A DNA stretch of 64,000 bases from Sulfuritalea sp. (GCA_016708585.1 JADJFK010000005.1:62001-126000); one strand, 5' to 3'. Positions 39,715 through 49,180 are shown, numbered from the stretch's first letter. Notes: a model not told the origin generated them from the letters alone. Made by a program: numbers and translations.

Positions 39715-40203
39715 ATGATCAAGCTCACCACCAACCACGGCGCCATCACCCTCGAACTCGACGCGGAAAAGGCGCCGAGGAGTGCCGCCAACTTCCTGGC
39801 CTACGTCGAATCCGGCCATTACGACAACACGATTTTCCACCGCGTGATCGACGGCTTCATGATCCAGGGCGGCGGCTTCGCGCCGGGCATGGACCAGAAG
39901 CCGGTCAAGGCGCCGATCGAAAACGAAGCGAAGAACGGCCTCAGGAACGAGATCTACACCGTCGCCATGGCCCGCACCAGCGACCCCCATTCGGCCACGG
40001 CGCAGTTCTTCATCAATGTCGGCGACAACGACTTCCTCGACTTCGACAAGTGCCAGGACGGCTGGGGCTACTGCGTCTTCGGTCGCGTCGTCGAGGGCAA
40101 GGATGTGGTCGACAAGATCAAGGCGGTCAAGACCGGCAACAAGGGTTTCCACCAGAACGTGCCGCGCGAAGACGTGATCATCGAGCGCGCGGAAGTCATC
40201 TAA
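39715..40203 (+). CDS. ppiB: Cytoplasmic peptidyl-prolyl isomerase (cyclophilin B)
   Basis: This 162-residue cyclophilin lacks a signal peptide. It shares DNTIFHRVIDGFMIQGGGF and VAMARTSDPHSATAQFFINV with its neighbour, so the pair looks like a duplication with different cell locations. It is 19 bases after ppiA and 15 bases before lpxH. The order ppiB-lpxH (often with cysS nearby) is well known in proteobacteria. Confidence 0.96.
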   Translation: MIKLTTNHGAITLELDAEKAPRSAANFLAYVESGHYDNTIFHRVIDGFMIQGGGFAPGMDQKPVKAPIENEAKNGLRNEIYTVAMARTSDPHSATAQFFINVGDNDFLDFDKCQDGWGYCVFGRVVEGKDVVDKIKAVKTGNKGFHQNVPREDVIIERAEVI

Positions 40204-40218
40204 GCTCGCAGCGGTTCC

Positions 40219-40968
40219 ATGCTGACCATCGCAGGAGCCGCCCGCCTTGTCTCCGACCTGCACCTGCGGCGGGAACGCCCGGACCTGACCCGGCGCTTCG
40301 CCACCTTCCTTGCCGACACCGCCGCCTCGAATGTCGACACGCTGTTCATACTCGGCGACCTCTTCGAATACTGGATCGGCGACGACGACCTGACCGATTC
40401 CTTCAATGCCGAGGTCTGCGCCCTGCTGCGCGGTACGGTCGACCGCGGAACGCGCATCTGCTTCATGGCCGGCAACCGCGACTTCCTGATCGGCGAGCGC
40501 TTCGCCACCGTCGCAGGAGTCCGGCTGCTGCCGGAAACCGCAAAAGTCGGCGCCGGCGAGACGGCGATCCTGCTGCTGCACGGGGACACGCTATGCACCG
40601 ACGACCTGCCCTACCAGGAATTCCGGCGCATGGTGCGATCGGCACAGTGGCAGCGCGATTTCCTCGCCCGGCCGCTGGCCGAACGCCGCATCGAGGTCGA
40701 ATCACTGCGCCGTCGCAGCACCCAGGCCAAGCAGGAAAAGCCGCCCGCGCTCATGGATGCCAATCCCGGCGCGATCCGCGCAGCGCTCGCCGACCACGAT
40801 TGCACCCGGCTGATCCACGGCCACACCCACCGGCCGGGCCATGAGCGCATTCAACTCGCCACGGCAAGCGCGCAACGCTGGGTGCTGTCCGACTGGGATA
40901 TTGGTCGCGGCGACGCGCTGGAAATCAGTCCCGCCGGCGACATCCGCCGCATTGACCTTTCGGCTTAG
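40219..40968 (+). CDS. lpxH: UDP-2,3-diacylglucosamine hydrolase LpxH
   Basis: LpxH cleaves UDP-2,3-diacylglucosamine to lipid X in lipid A synthesis. The 249-residue metallophosphatase has its metal ligands in SDLHL, GDLFEYWIGDD, GNRDFLIG, HGDTLCTDD and HGHTHRPG. The loop AKVGAGETA before LLLHGDTL is encoded by a perfect copy of the dispersed repeat. The stop overlaps that of metZ on the opposite strand. Confidence 0.95.
   Translation: MLTIAGAARLVSDLHLRRERPDLTRRFATFLADTAASNVDTLFILGDLFEYWIGDDDLTDSFNAEVCALLRGTVDRGTRICFMAGNRDFLIGERFATVAGVRLLPETAKVGAGETAILLLHGDTLCTDDLPYQEFRRMVRSAQWQRDFLARPLAERRIEVESLRRRSTQAKQEKPPALMDANPGAIRAALADHDCTRLIHGHTHRPGHERIQLATASAQRWVLSDWDIGRGDALEISPAGDIRRIDLSA
40543..40565 (+). 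repeat. 23-bp dispersed repeat, copy 10 (perfect)
   Basis: All 21 fixed positions match. It is sense to lpxH, read as KVGAGETA in the loop leading to the HGDTL metal-binding motif. Confidence 0.9.
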
Positions 40969-42146
40969 CCGAGGCCTCGGGCAAGATCCGCCTGCAAGTC
41001 GGCCGGACTTTCCAGCCCGACGGCAATCCGCAACAAGCCTTCGCCGATGCCCGACGCCGCCCGCGCCTCCGCCGAAATGCGGCCGTGGGTGGTCGATGCA
41101 GGGTGGGTAATGGTGGTCTTGGTGTCGCCCAGATTGGCGGTGATCGACAGCAGGCGGCAGCTATCCACCACGCGCCAGGCCGCTTCACGCTCGCCCTTGA
41201 CCTCGAAGGAGACGATCGCGCCGCCGGCGGTCTGCTGCCTCATCGCCAGGGCATGCTGGGGATGCGAGGCCAGCCCCGGATAGAACACCCGCGCCACCTG
41301 CGGCCGGGATTCCAGCCACTGCGCCATTTCGAGCGCATTGGCGGACTGTGCCTTCATGCGCACGGCAAGCGTTTCCAGCCCCTTCAGTATCACCCAGGCG
41401 TTGAACGGCGACAGCGTGGGTCCGGCGGTGCGCAGGAACTTGAATACCTCTTCCATCAGCGCCGCGCTGCCGCAGACCGCACCGCCCAGCACGCGCCCCT
41501 GACCGTCCAGGTACTTGGTGGCGGAATGGATGATGAGGTCGGCGCCGAGTTGCAAGGGACGCTGCAGGGCCGGTGTGCAAAAACAGTTGTCGACGACCAG
41601 CAGGGCGCCCCCGGCATGCGCGACTTCGGCCAGCGCGGCGATGTCGAATACTTCGGTGAGCGGATTGGACGGCGTCTCGATGAACACCAGCCGGGTGTCG
41701 GGTCGCATCGCGGCGCGAAAGGCCTCGATGCCGCCCTGGTCGACGAAACTGGTCTCGACGCCGAAGCGCGGCAGGATGTTGCCGAACAACTGTTGCGTTG
41801 CGCCGAAAATGCTGCGCGAGGCGACGATGTGTTCGCCGGATTTCATCAGCGCCATCACGGTCGACAGGATTGCCGCCATGCCGCTGGCCGTGGCGATGCA
41901 GCCTTCGGCACCTTCAAGTGCGGCGAGACGCTCCTGCAAGGTGGTGACCGTGGGGTTGGTGAAGCGGGCGTAGACGTTGCCCGCCTCGGCGCCGGAAAAA
42001 CGTGCCGCGGCTTGTGCCGCGTTGTCGAAAACGAAGCTCGAAGTGAGATAGAGCGCTTCCGAATGCTCGTTGAACTGGCTACGCTCCTGCCCGGCGCGCA
42101 CGGCCAGGGTATCGAACGCCCAGCCCGGCGTATCCGGCGCACTCAT
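40965..42146 (-). CDS. metZ: O-succinylhomoserine sulfhydrylase MetZ
   Basis: MetZ makes homocysteine from O-succinylhomoserine and sulfide in a PLP-dependent reaction of methionine synthesis. The 393-residue protein is a Cys/Met-metabolism PLP enzyme with YARFTNPTVTTL, SGMAAILSTV, the aspartate in VVDNCF and the PLP-binding K211 in HSATKYLDGQGRVLGG. The last motif is typical of MetZ rather than cystathionine enzymes. Its ATG overlaps the purF stop (ATGA); the purF-metZ pair is standard in betaproteobacteria. Confidence 0.94.
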   Translation of the reverse strand: MSAPDTPGWAFDTLAVRAGQERSQFNEHSEALYLTSSFVFDNAAQAAARFSGAEAGNVYARFTNPTVTTLQERLAALEGAEGCIATASGMAAILSTVMALMKSGEHIVASRSIFGATQQLFGNILPRFGVETSFVDQGGIEAFRAAMRPDTRLVFIETPSNPLTEVFDIAALAEVAHAGGALLVVDNCFCTPALQRPLQLGADLIIHSATKYLDGQGRVLGGAVCGSAALMEEVFKFLRTAGPTLSPFNAWVILKGLETLAVRMKAQSANALEMAQWLESRPQVARVFYPGLASHPQHALAMRQQTAGGAIVSFEVKGEREAAWRVVDSCRLLSITANLGDTKTTITHPASTTHGRISAEARAASGIGEGLLRIAVGLESPADLQADLARGLG

Positions 42147-43684
42147 CCAGCCGGCACCAGATTCAGGTCGAGCTGCTCGCCGTCCGGTCCATCGAAACCC
42201 TCCTGGTCGTCCAGCCTCGGCACCGGCGGCAGTGAGCGCCTGTCCTCCATCCCTTGCAGGTAGGCGGCGCTGACGTCACCGGTGACGTACTGTCCGTCGA
42301 AACAGGACGTCTCGAACTGGGTTACCGTCGGATTGACCGCGCGCACGGCGGCCTTGAGCGCATCGAGATCCTGGTAGATCAGCGCGTCCGCGCCGATTTC
42401 GCGGCAGATCTCCTCGTCGCTGCGAAAGGCGGCAATCAGCTCGCTGCGCGTCGGCATGTCGATGCCATAAACGTTGGCGAAACGCACCGGTGGCGACGCG
42501 GATGCAAAATAGACTTTCTTCGCCCCGGCTTCGCGCGCCATCATGATGATCTCGCGGCTGGTGGTGCCGCGCACGATCGAGTCGTCGACCAGCAGCACGT
42601 TCTTGCCCCTGAACTCCTGGCTGATGGCATTGAGCTTCTGGCGCACCGATTTGCGCCGCGTGGCCTGGCCCGGCATGATGAAGGTGCGGCCGATGTAGCG
42701 GTTCTTGACGAAGCCTTCGCGGTACGGCAGGTTCAGGCGTGCCGCCATTTCCATTGCCGAATGCCTGCTCGAATCGGGAATCGGGATCACCGCGTCGATC
42801 TCGATGTGCGGCATGGTCAGGCGCAGCTTGTCGGCCAGGTAGTCGCCCATCTTGACCCGTGTTTCATACACCGAGATGCCGTCCATCACCGAGTCGGGGC
42901 GCGCCAGATAGACGAATTCGAACATGCAGGGGGCATGGAGTGTGCGCTCGGCGCACTGGCGGCTGACGAAATTGCCGCGCATGTCGATCAGCACCGCCTC
43001 CCCCGGCTCGACGTCGCGCAGCATCCTGAAGCCCAGCGTATCGATCGCCACGCTTTCGGAAGCGACCATGTATTCCATTCCGTTCGGCGTCTGGTTGCGA
43101 CCGATCACCAGCGGGCGAATGCCCCAGGGATCGCGGAAGGCGAGCAGGCCGTAGCCGGCGATCATCGCCACCACGGCATAGGCGCCCTTGACGCGGCGAT
43201 GGACGCCGGCCACGGCCTTGAAAATCGTCTCGGCATCGACCTGGTACTTGGTCGAGGCCGCCTGCAGTTCGTGCGCCAGGACGTTGAGCAGCACCTCCGA
43301 ATCGGAGTTGGTGTTCATGTGGCGCAGGTCCTGGAGGAACATGTCCTGCTTCAGCTGGTCGGCATTGGTCAGGTTGCCGTTGTGCGCCAGCATCAGGCCG
43401 AAGGGCGAATTGACGTAGAAGGGCTGCGCCTCCGCGGCATTGTCGGCCGAGCCGGCGGTCGGATAGCGGCAATGGCCGATGCCCCAGTTGCCGACCAGGC
43501 TGCGCATGTTGCGCGTGCGGAAGACGTCGCGCACCAGGCCGGAGCCCTTGTGCATGTGGAAACGCCCGCCCTCTGCGGTGGCGACGCCTGCGGCATCCTG
43601 ACCGCGGTGCTGTAGCACCTGCAGGCCGTCATAAAGCAACTGGTTCACCGGTGTGGTGGCCACCACACCCAGAATTCCGCACAT
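42143..43684 (-). CDS. purF: Amidophosphoribosyltransferase PurF
   Basis: PurF starts purine synthesis by making phosphoribosylamine from PRPP and glutamine. The 513-residue enzyme begins MCGILGVV, so removal of Met exposes the nucleophile Cys. The glutaminase half (QHRGQDAAGVA, GHCRYPTAGSA) is followed by the PRPP-binding motif VLLVDDSIVRGTTS. I start at ATG 43684; the frame is open further but the Cys must follow the initiator Met. It follows cvpA as in Escherichia coli. Confidence 0.97.
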   Translation of the reverse strand: MCGILGVVATTPVNQLLYDGLQVLQHRGQDAAGVATAEGGRFHMHKGSGLVRDVFRTRNMRSLVGNWGIGHCRYPTAGSADNAAEAQPFYVNSPFGLMLAHNGNLTNADQLKQDMFLQDLRHMNTNSDSEVLLNVLAHELQAASTKYQVDAETIFKAVAGVHRRVKGAYAVVAMIAGYGLLAFRDPWGIRPLVIGRNQTPNGMEYMVASESVAIDTLGFRMLRDVEPGEAVLIDMRGNFVSRQCAERTLHAPCMFEFVYLARPDSVMDGISVYETRVKMGDYLADKLRLTMPHIEIDAVIPIPDSSRHSAMEMAARLNLPYREGFVKNRYIGRTFIMPGQATRRKSVRQKLNAISQEFRGKNVLLVDDSIVRGTTSREIIMMAREAGAKKVYFASASPPVRFANVYGIDMPTRSELIAAFRSDEEICREIGADALIYQDLDALKAAVRAVNPTVTQFETSCFDGQYVTGDVSAAYLQGMEDRRSLPPVPRLDDQEGFDGPDGEQLDLNLVPAG

Positions 43685-43732
43685 GGTCCTTCTCCGCAGG
43701 GCCGCCCCGTGGGGAAGCAGCAAAAACATGAA

Positions 43733-43747
43733 GCGGGCAACGCCCGC
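43733..43747 (-). terminator. Hairpin between cvpA and purF (possible attenuator)
   Basis: Perfect 6-bp arms GCGGGC and GCCCGC enclose a 3-base loop in the 118-base gap; on the minus strand the stem is followed after several bases by TTTTT. It may lower purF relative to cvpA. I find no PurR-type operator. Confidence 0.4.
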
Positions 43748-43802
43748 GTGCAATTATCGCCCCGTTCCCCGCGAAGAGGGAAGGGAAAATGGTGATTTAA
43801 CG

Positions 43803-44294
43803 CTATCTGTACCGAATCCGTTTTGCCGCATCTGCCGGCAGCCAGGGCTTTGCGGCAATTATCACCGTCTCCAGCGGCGGCGCCAGCATCGCATCGCGCC
43901 ACCATCCCGCTTGCGGCAAGGGCGTCATTCCCGCCACCAGCACGGCCGCCAACACCACCAGAAGTCCGCGCAGAACCCCGAAACCCGCACCCAGCAGCCG
44001 ATCCAGCAAACCGAGACCGGCCGCCTTCAACAGCAGCGAAATCAGCAGGCGCGCCATGGCGACGACCAGCAGGACACCGAAGAAAACCAGCACATAAGCC
44101 GCCGCCAGTCGCACACCGGGTTCGGCAATCTGTCCCGTAAGCATGGCTGCAACATCCGTCGCCACGGCACGCGCGACCAGAAAGGCGACTATCCAGGCCG
44201 CAAGCGCCAGCAGTTCGGCCACCACGCCACGCCACAAACCCAGCGCTACCGATGCCGACATGATCGTCAGCACCGCGTAATCGAATACCGTCAT
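43803..44294 (-). CDS. cvpA: CvpA family membrane protein
   Basis: This 163-residue protein has four hydrophobic helices (about 5-24, 28-48, 62-88 and 100-125). The start MTVFDYAVLTIMSASVALGL, the GVVAELLALAAWIVAF segment and the DRLLGAGFGVLRG loop are typical of CvpA, needed for colicin V production and envelope integrity in Escherichia coli. It sits between the SPOR-domain gene (4-base gap) and purF, the usual place. Confidence 0.93.
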   Translation of the reverse strand: MTVFDYAVLTIMSASVALGLWRGVVAELLALAAWIVAFLVARAVATDVAAMLTGQIAEPGVRLAAAYVLVFFGVLLVVAMARLLISLLLKAAGLGLLDRLLGAGFGVLRGLLVVLAAVLVAGMTPLPQAGWWRDAMLAPPLETVIIAAKPWLPADAAKRIRYR

Positions 44295-44298
44295 CGCC

Positions 44299-44970
44299 CT
44301 ATCTTGGCGCGACCGGACCGTCTACGCCGATGATCTTGACCCGCCCCCGCGCCTTCTCGGCCGCCTCCTGGCTGGGAAAGGGCCCCGCCCGGACGCGCGT
44401 GAGCGGGCCCTGTGGCGTCTCCGTCTTTTCCGTGTACGCGGGGACATTGATGCCCTTCAGTTTCGACATCAGATTCCTGACTTTGCCCGCGTCCTTGTAG
44501 GCCCCCAGCTGGACTACCCATTGGCCGGCGGCATCGGCGGCATCCTTGGCGGCGGGATTTTCCGCCGGCTCGATCTTCTTCTCCTGGGCCGCAGGCCGTT
44601 CCGCCGGTTTCGCCGGCGGCGCCACGCTCGCCGGCGCGGTCGGCTTAGTCGCCGCGAGGGGTGGTGTGGATGGCGCGGGCGCCGGTTCGGCTTTCGCCTG
44701 GGCAGAGGGCTTTTCCTCCGCAGCCGGCTTCGGTTCAGGTGCCGGCATGGGGGTCGCCGGCTTGCCCGGCAGGAGTTTGGACGCGAATCCGGTCGAATCC
44801 TGGCTGGGGATGCGGACCTGGATGTCCTGGCTCAGCGGACGCGGTTCGCGATCCATCACCATCGGCAAGACGATGACGGCGAATAGCGCCAGCGCGACCG
44901 CACCCACCAGTCGGCGGCGAGCACGCTTCTTCAACTGCAGTTCGTCAGGCGATGTGTCTTGTTCCGCCAT
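44299..44970 (-). CDS. dedD: SPOR-domain cell division protein (DedD-like)
   Basis: The 223-residue protein has a short cytoplasmic N-terminus, one membrane helix (about 21-40, LVGAVALALFAVIVLPMVM), a long Pro/Ala/Lys-rich periplasmic linker (about 65-145) and a C-terminal SPOR domain (about 148-222, GQWVVQLGAYKDAGKVRNLM). SPOR domains bind denuded glycan strands at the septum. The folC-dedD-cvpA-purF order supports the DedD assignment. Confidence 0.88.
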   Translation of the reverse strand: MAEQDTSPDELQLKKRARRRLVGAVALALFAVIVLPMVMDREPRPLSQDIQVRIPSQDSTGFASKLLPGKPATPMPAPEPKPAAEEKPSAQAKAEPAPAPSTPPLAATKPTAPASVAPPAKPAERPAAQEKKIEPAENPAAKDAADAAGQWVVQLGAYKDAGKVRNLMSKLKGINVPAYTEKTETPQGPLTRVRAGPFPSQEAAEKARGRVKIIGVDGPVAPR

Positions 44971-44985
44971 CTTGGATACGCGAGG

Positions 44986-46293
44986 TCAGCTCGGGCGGCC
45001 AAGCACCTGCAGGGCCGCAGCAACAGTGAGGAAGGATCCGAAGGCAAGAATTCTATCATCTTCGCCGGCGTTCTCTCGCGCAAATGCGAGCGCCGCCCCG
45101 GGCGAAGCGAAGCAGCCTGCAACGGTCAGGCCTCTTGCCGCCAGTCGAGCCGCCAGAAAGTCGGCGCCGGCGGCACGGCGACCTTCGAGCGTACATGGCA
45201 GCCAGTGCGTGACCTTGTCGCGCATGGCGTCGATCACGCCGTCAACGTCCTTGTCGGCGAGCATGCCGAACACTGCCCATGTGTTGCGATGAAAGCCCAT
45301 GTCACCCAGGTTGGACGCCAGTACCCGCGCCGCCTGCGGATTGTGGGCCACATCCAGCACTACGGCCGGGCGGCCGGGGAGAACCTGGAAACGGCCCGGC
45401 AGTTCGACTTCGATCAGGCCCTGGCGAATGTCTTTCATGGCCACCGGCAGGTCGCGAGACAAGGTGTCGAGCGCCGCCAGCGCACTGGTGGCGTTGGCCA
45501 GTTGCCGTTCGCCGCGCAAGGCCGGGAAGGCCAGTCCGCCGCGCCGCATGACGCCGCCGGTTTCGCCCGCAGCACGTCCCCAATACAGCCACTGTTGCTC
45601 CTGCCGCTGATAACCGAAATCCCGCCCGATGACCTGCAACCCGGCACCAATCTGCGCCGCATGTGCGAGCAAGGATTGCGGCGGCTGCGGATCGCCGCAG
45701 ATCGCCGGAATGCCGGCGCGGAAAATCCCGGCCTTTTCACGCCCGATGGACTCGCGATCCGGACCGAGGTAGTCCATGTGATCGAGATCGATGCCGGTGA
45801 CGATGGCGCAGTCGGGTCGGTATATGTTGGTCGCATCAAGCCGCCCGCCCAGGCCCACCTCGAGGATGACGACATCGAGATCCGCTGCAGCGAACGCCTC
45901 CCACGCCGCCAGGGTGCCGAATTCGAAATAGGTCAGCGCCAGGCCACGACGCGCCTGCTCGACGCGGGCGAATGCAGCGCAGAGGGCGGTATCGTCGACC
46001 GCGACGCCGTTGATCCGCACCCGCTCGTTGTAGCGCAGCAGGTGGGGCGAGGTGTACAGACCGGTACGATAGCCGGCGGCGCGCAGGATGCGTTCCAGCA
46101 TGGCGCAGGTCGAGCCCTTGCCGTTGGTGCCGGCAACCAGGATTACCGGGCAGGTTTCGCGCTGGTCGAGCCGCGAACTGATCGCCGCAACGCGTTCCAG
46201 CCCAAGCTCGATGCCGGCACTGCCGCGCGGATGGAGTGCCTCCAGATGCGCCAGCCAGGCGTCCAGCCCGGCATCGGCCGGCAATTGCCGCAT
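44986..46293 (-). CDS. folC: Folylpolyglutamate/dihydrofolate synthase FolC
   Basis: FolC adds glutamate to dihydropteroate and to folates. The 435-residue Mur-ligase-type enzyme has the P-loop VAGTNGKGSTCAML, the folate-binding FEFGTLAAWEAF, the metal/ATP region LEVGLGGRLDATN and VLDVAHNPQAARV. The ATG at 46293 overlaps the accD stop (TGATG). A much longer open frame upstream is only a shadow of accD. Near the C-terminus a perfect dispersed-repeat copy, in antisense orientation, is read as AAGADFL. Confidence 0.95.
   Translation of the reverse strand: MRQLPADAGLDAWLAHLEALHPRGSAGIELGLERVAAISSRLDQRETCPVILVAGTNGKGSTCAMLERILRAAGYRTGLYTSPHLLRYNERVRINGVAVDDTALCAAFARVEQARRGLALTYFEFGTLAAWEAFAAADLDVVILEVGLGGRLDATNIYRPDCAIVTGIDLDHMDYLGPDRESIGREKAGIFRAGIPAICGDPQPPQSLLAHAAQIGAGLQVIGRDFGYQRQEQQWLYWGRAAGETGGVMRRGGLAFPALRGERQLANATSALAALDTLSRDLPVAMKDIRQGLIEVELPGRFQVLPGRPAVVLDVAHNPQAARVLASNLGDMGFHRNTWAVFGMLADKDVDGVIDAMRDKVTHWLPCTLEGRRAAGADFLAARLAARGLTVAGCFASPGAALAFARENAGEDDRILAFGSFLTVAAALQVLGRPS
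45157..45179 (+). repeat. 23-bp dispersed repeat, copy 11 (perfect)
   Basis: All 21 fixed positions match on the plus strand, antisense to folC. It falls in the variable C-terminal part of the gene and is read there as RRAAGADF, a different frame from most other copies. Confidence 0.9.
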
Positions 46294-47153
46294 CAAGGGG
46301 CCGGGACGCGTTGCAGCAAGGTGATCAGCGAGGCCAGTTTGTCCCGCAGTTCGCGGCGGTCGACGATCATGTCGATGGCGCCCTTTTCCAGCAGGAATTC
46401 CGCGCGCTGGAAGCCTTCCGGCAGTGTCTCGCGCACCGTCTGTTCGATCACCCGCGGCCCCGCGAAACCGATCAGGGCGCCCGGTTCGGCGATCACCACG
46501 TCGCCGACGAAGGCGAAGGAGGCGGACACGCCGCCCATGGTCGGATCGGTCAGCAGCGAAATGAAAGGCAGTTGGTGATGCGCAAGCTGAGTCACCGCCG
46601 CCGTGGTTTTCGCCATCTGCATCAGCGAGAACAGGCCCTCCTGCATGCGCGCACCGCCCGAGGCGGTGATGCAGATGAAGGCCGACTGCAGCTCGATTGC
46701 CGCCTTGACGCCGCGCACGAAGCGCTCGCCCACCACAGCCCCCATCGAACCGCCGAGAAACTCGAATTCGAAACAGGCCACCACCACCGGCACGGTCTTG
46801 ATCGCGCCCTGCATCACCACCATGGCATCGGCCTCGCCGGTATCCTCGTTGGCGGCTATCAGCCGATCGACATAGCGCTTGCTGTCCTTGAACTTCAGCG
46901 GATCCATCGGGATGACTTCGCTGCCGATCTCGAAGCGGCCTTCCGGGTCCAGCAGGGCATCGAGCCGGGCACGGGCGCGCAAGCGCAAATGGTGGTTGCA
47001 CTTGGGACAGACGTTCTGGTTGCCCTCCAGATCGCTGCCGTAGAGCACCGCCTCGCAGGCCGGGCACTTGGCCCAAAGTCCCTCGGGCATCGCCTTGCGC
47101 GCGCCTTCCGAGCGCTTGATCTTCGGCGGCAGCAGTTTCTGCAACCAGCTCAT
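46293..47153 (-). CDS. accD: Acetyl-CoA carboxylase carboxyltransferase beta subunit AccD
   Basis: AccD and AccA transfer the carboxyl group from biotin to acetyl-CoA, the first step of fatty-acid synthesis. The 286-residue protein has the N-terminal zinc finger (C30, C33, C49, C52) and the crotonase-type fold with SGGARMQEGLFSLMQMAKT and FAGPRVIEQTVRE. Its ATG overlaps the trpA stop (ATGA). The trpA-accD-folC linkage is widespread in proteobacteria. Confidence 0.98.
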   Translation of the reverse strand: MSWLQKLLPPKIKRSEGARKAMPEGLWAKCPACEAVLYGSDLEGNQNVCPKCNHHLRLRARARLDALLDPEGRFEIGSEVIPMDPLKFKDSKRYVDRLIAANEDTGEADAMVVMQGAIKTVPVVVACFEFEFLGGSMGAVVGERFVRGVKAAIELQSAFICITASGGARMQEGLFSLMQMAKTTAAVTQLAHHQLPFISLLTDPTMGGVSASFAFVGDVVIAEPGALIGFAGPRVIEQTVRETLPEGFQRAEFLLEKGAIDMIVDRRELRDKLASLITLLQRVPAP

Positions 47154-47956
47154 GGCTTTTCTCCATCCATTGCGGCACGCACACCGCTCAGAAATGTGGT
47201 GACCCGCCGCGCCGCCCCCTGCACGTCGCCGCCATCGATTTCCTCGATGATGCGACTGCCGATGACCACCGCATCGGCGACCGCGGCAATCCGCGCGGCG
47301 GTCGCACCGTCACGGATGCCGAAGCCGACCCCGACCGGCATGCCGACCTTCGCGCGGATCAGCGGGATGCGGCGCGCCACTTCGTCAAGATCGAGGGCGC
47401 CCGACCCCGTAACCCCCTTCAGCGAAACATAGTAGATGTAACCGCTGCCGATCTGCGCGACCTCGTCGTAGCGCTTTTCGGTCGACGTCGGCGCCAGGAG
47501 GAAGATCGGATCGATGCCGGCCTGTTTCATCACGGCGGAAAACGCGGCGCATTCCTCGGGCGGATAGTCGACCACCAGCACGCCATCGACGCCGGCAGCA
47601 TGAGCGTCCCGGGCAAAGGCTTCGACGCCGTAGGCCTCGACCGGATTGGCGTAACCCATCAGCACCACCGGCGTCGCATCGTTCTCCTTGCGGAATTCGC
47701 CCACCAGCGCCAGCACGCGGCGCAGGCTCATGCCGTGGGCCAGGGCGCGTTCGGAGGCGCGCTGGATGGTCGGCCCGTCGGCCATCGGATCGGAAAACGG
47801 CACGCCGAGCTCGATGATGTCGGCGCCGCCCGCCACCAGCGCCCGCATCAGCGGCAGGGTCTGGTCGGGATGCGGGTCACCCGCGGTAATGAAAGGGATC
47901 AGGGCCTTGCGGCCTTGTGCGGCCAGGGCGGCAAATACGGTCTGAATTCGTGACAT
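47150..47956 (-). CDS. trpA: Tryptophan synthase alpha subunit TrpA
   Basis: TrpA cleaves indole-3-glycerol phosphate and passes indole to TrpB. The 268-residue TIM barrel has the catalytic Glu and Asp in ADIIELGVPFSDPMADGPTI and the phosphate-binding GVGFGIRD. It is 12 bases downstream of trpB and overlaps accD. Confidence 0.98.
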   Translation of the reverse strand: MSRIQTVFAALAAQGRKALIPFITAGDPHPDQTLPLMRALVAGGADIIELGVPFSDPMADGPTIQRASERALAHGMSLRRVLALVGEFRKENDATPVVLMGYANPVEAYGVEAFARDAHAAGVDGVLVVDYPPEECAAFSAVMKQAGIDPIFLLAPTSTEKRYDEVAQIGSGYIYYVSLKGVTGSGALDLDEVARRIPLIRAKVGMPVGVGFGIRDGATAARIAAVADAVVIGSRIIEEIDGGDVQGAARRVTTFLSGVRAAMDGEKP

Positions 47957-47968
47957 GCCGGGCGCCGG

Positions 47969-49180
47969 TCAGAACTGGATGCCGGACTCTTCGGCGACGG
48001 TGTGCATGTCCTTGTCGCCGCGTCCGGAAAGATTGACCAGCAGGATCTTGTCCGCGGCCAGCGTCGGCGCCAGCTTGGCCGCATGGGCCAGCGCGTGGCT
48101 GGACTCCAGCGCCGGAATGATGCCTTCGAAATGACACAGATCATGGAAGGCCTGCAGGGCCTCGGCATCGGTGATCGTGGCGTACTCGGCACGACCGGAA
48201 TCCTTGAGCCATGCATGCTCGGGACCGACGCCGGGATAGTCGAGGCCGGCCGATACCGAATGGGTCTCGCTGACTTGCCCGTTTTCGTCCTGCAGCAGGT
48301 AGGTGCGGTTGCCGTGCAGCACGCCGGAGCGGCCGGCGGTCAGCGACGCGGAATGCTTGCCCGATTCGAGTCCGTGGCCGGCGGCCTCGACCCCGATCAG
48401 CTTGACGCCGGCGAGCGGAATATAGGGATAGAAGATGCCCATCGCGTTGGAACCGCCGCCGACGCAAGCGATCACTGCGTCCGGCTGGCGTCCGGCAAGT
48501 TCCGGCATCTGCATCCTGCATTCCTCGCCGATCACCGACTGGAAATCGCGCACCATCATCGGATAGGGATGCGGCCCGGCGACGGTGCCGATGATGTAGA
48601 AGGTGTTGCCGATGTTGGTCACCCAGTCGCGCATGGCTTCGTTCAGCGCGTCCTTGAGGGTCTTCGAACCGGACTCGACGGGGACCACGGTCGCCCCCAG
48701 CAATTTCATGCGATAGACGTTGGCGGCCTGGCGCCGGATGTCCTCGGAACCCATGTAGACCACGCACTCCATGCCGTAACGCGCCGCAACCGTGGCGGTG
48801 GCGACACCGTGCTGGCCGGCCCCCGTCTCGGCGATCACGCGCGGCTTGCCCATGCGCCGCGCCAGCAGGGCCTGGCCGATGCAGTTGTTGATCTTGTGCG
48901 CGCCGGTGTGGTTCAGGTCTTCGCGCTTGAGGTAGATCTGCGCACCGCCGAGCAGAGCCGACCAGCGCTTGGCGTGGTACACCGGGCTGGGGCGGCCGAC
49001 ATAGTGCTTGAGGTCGTATTCGAATTCAGCGCGAAACGCAGGGTCGGCCTGGGCGGCGGCATAGGCCTCGCGCAGTTCGGCCAGGGCCGGCATCAGGGTT
49101 TCGGCAACGAAAATGCCGCCGTAGGGCCCGAAATGGCCGCCCGCATCGGGAAAGTTATAGGGCATGTCCTGCATCTGCAT
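47969..49180 (-). CDS. trpB: Tryptophan synthase beta subunit TrpB
   Basis: TrpB condenses indole with serine using PLP. The 403-residue protein has K96 in LNHTGAHKINNC, the Glu-containing ETGAGQHGVATA and the Gly-rich CVGGGSNAMGIF. The ATG at 49180 is preferred because CCGGAG lies eight bases before it; ATGs at 49204, 49174 and 49165 are also in frame. The start overlaps the end of trpF by about 25 bases, so the two are coupled. Confidence 0.97.
   Translation of the reverse strand: MQMQDMPYNFPDAGGHFGPYGGIFVAETLMPALAELREAYAAAQADPAFRAEFEYDLKHYVGRPSPVYHAKRWSALLGGAQIYLKREDLNHTGAHKINNCIGQALLARRMGKPRVIAETGAGQHGVATATVAARYGMECVVYMGSEDIRRQAANVYRMKLLGATVVPVESGSKTLKDALNEAMRDWVTNIGNTFYIIGTVAGPHPYPMMVRDFQSVIGEECRMQMPELAGRQPDAVIACVGGGSNAMGIFYPYIPLAGVKLIGVEAAGHGLESGKHSASLTAGRSGVLHGNRTYLLQDENGQVSETHSVSAGLDYPGVGPEHAWLKDSGRAEYATITDAEALQAFHDLCHFEGIIPALESSHALAHAAKLAPTLAADKILLVNLSGRGDKDMHTVAEESGIQF

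Noticed and set aside
44986..47184. A 732-residue FolC with a long N-terminal extension
   Set aside because: The extension is a frame-shifted shadow of accD. The true start at 46293 overlaps the accD stop and gives the normal FolC N-terminus.
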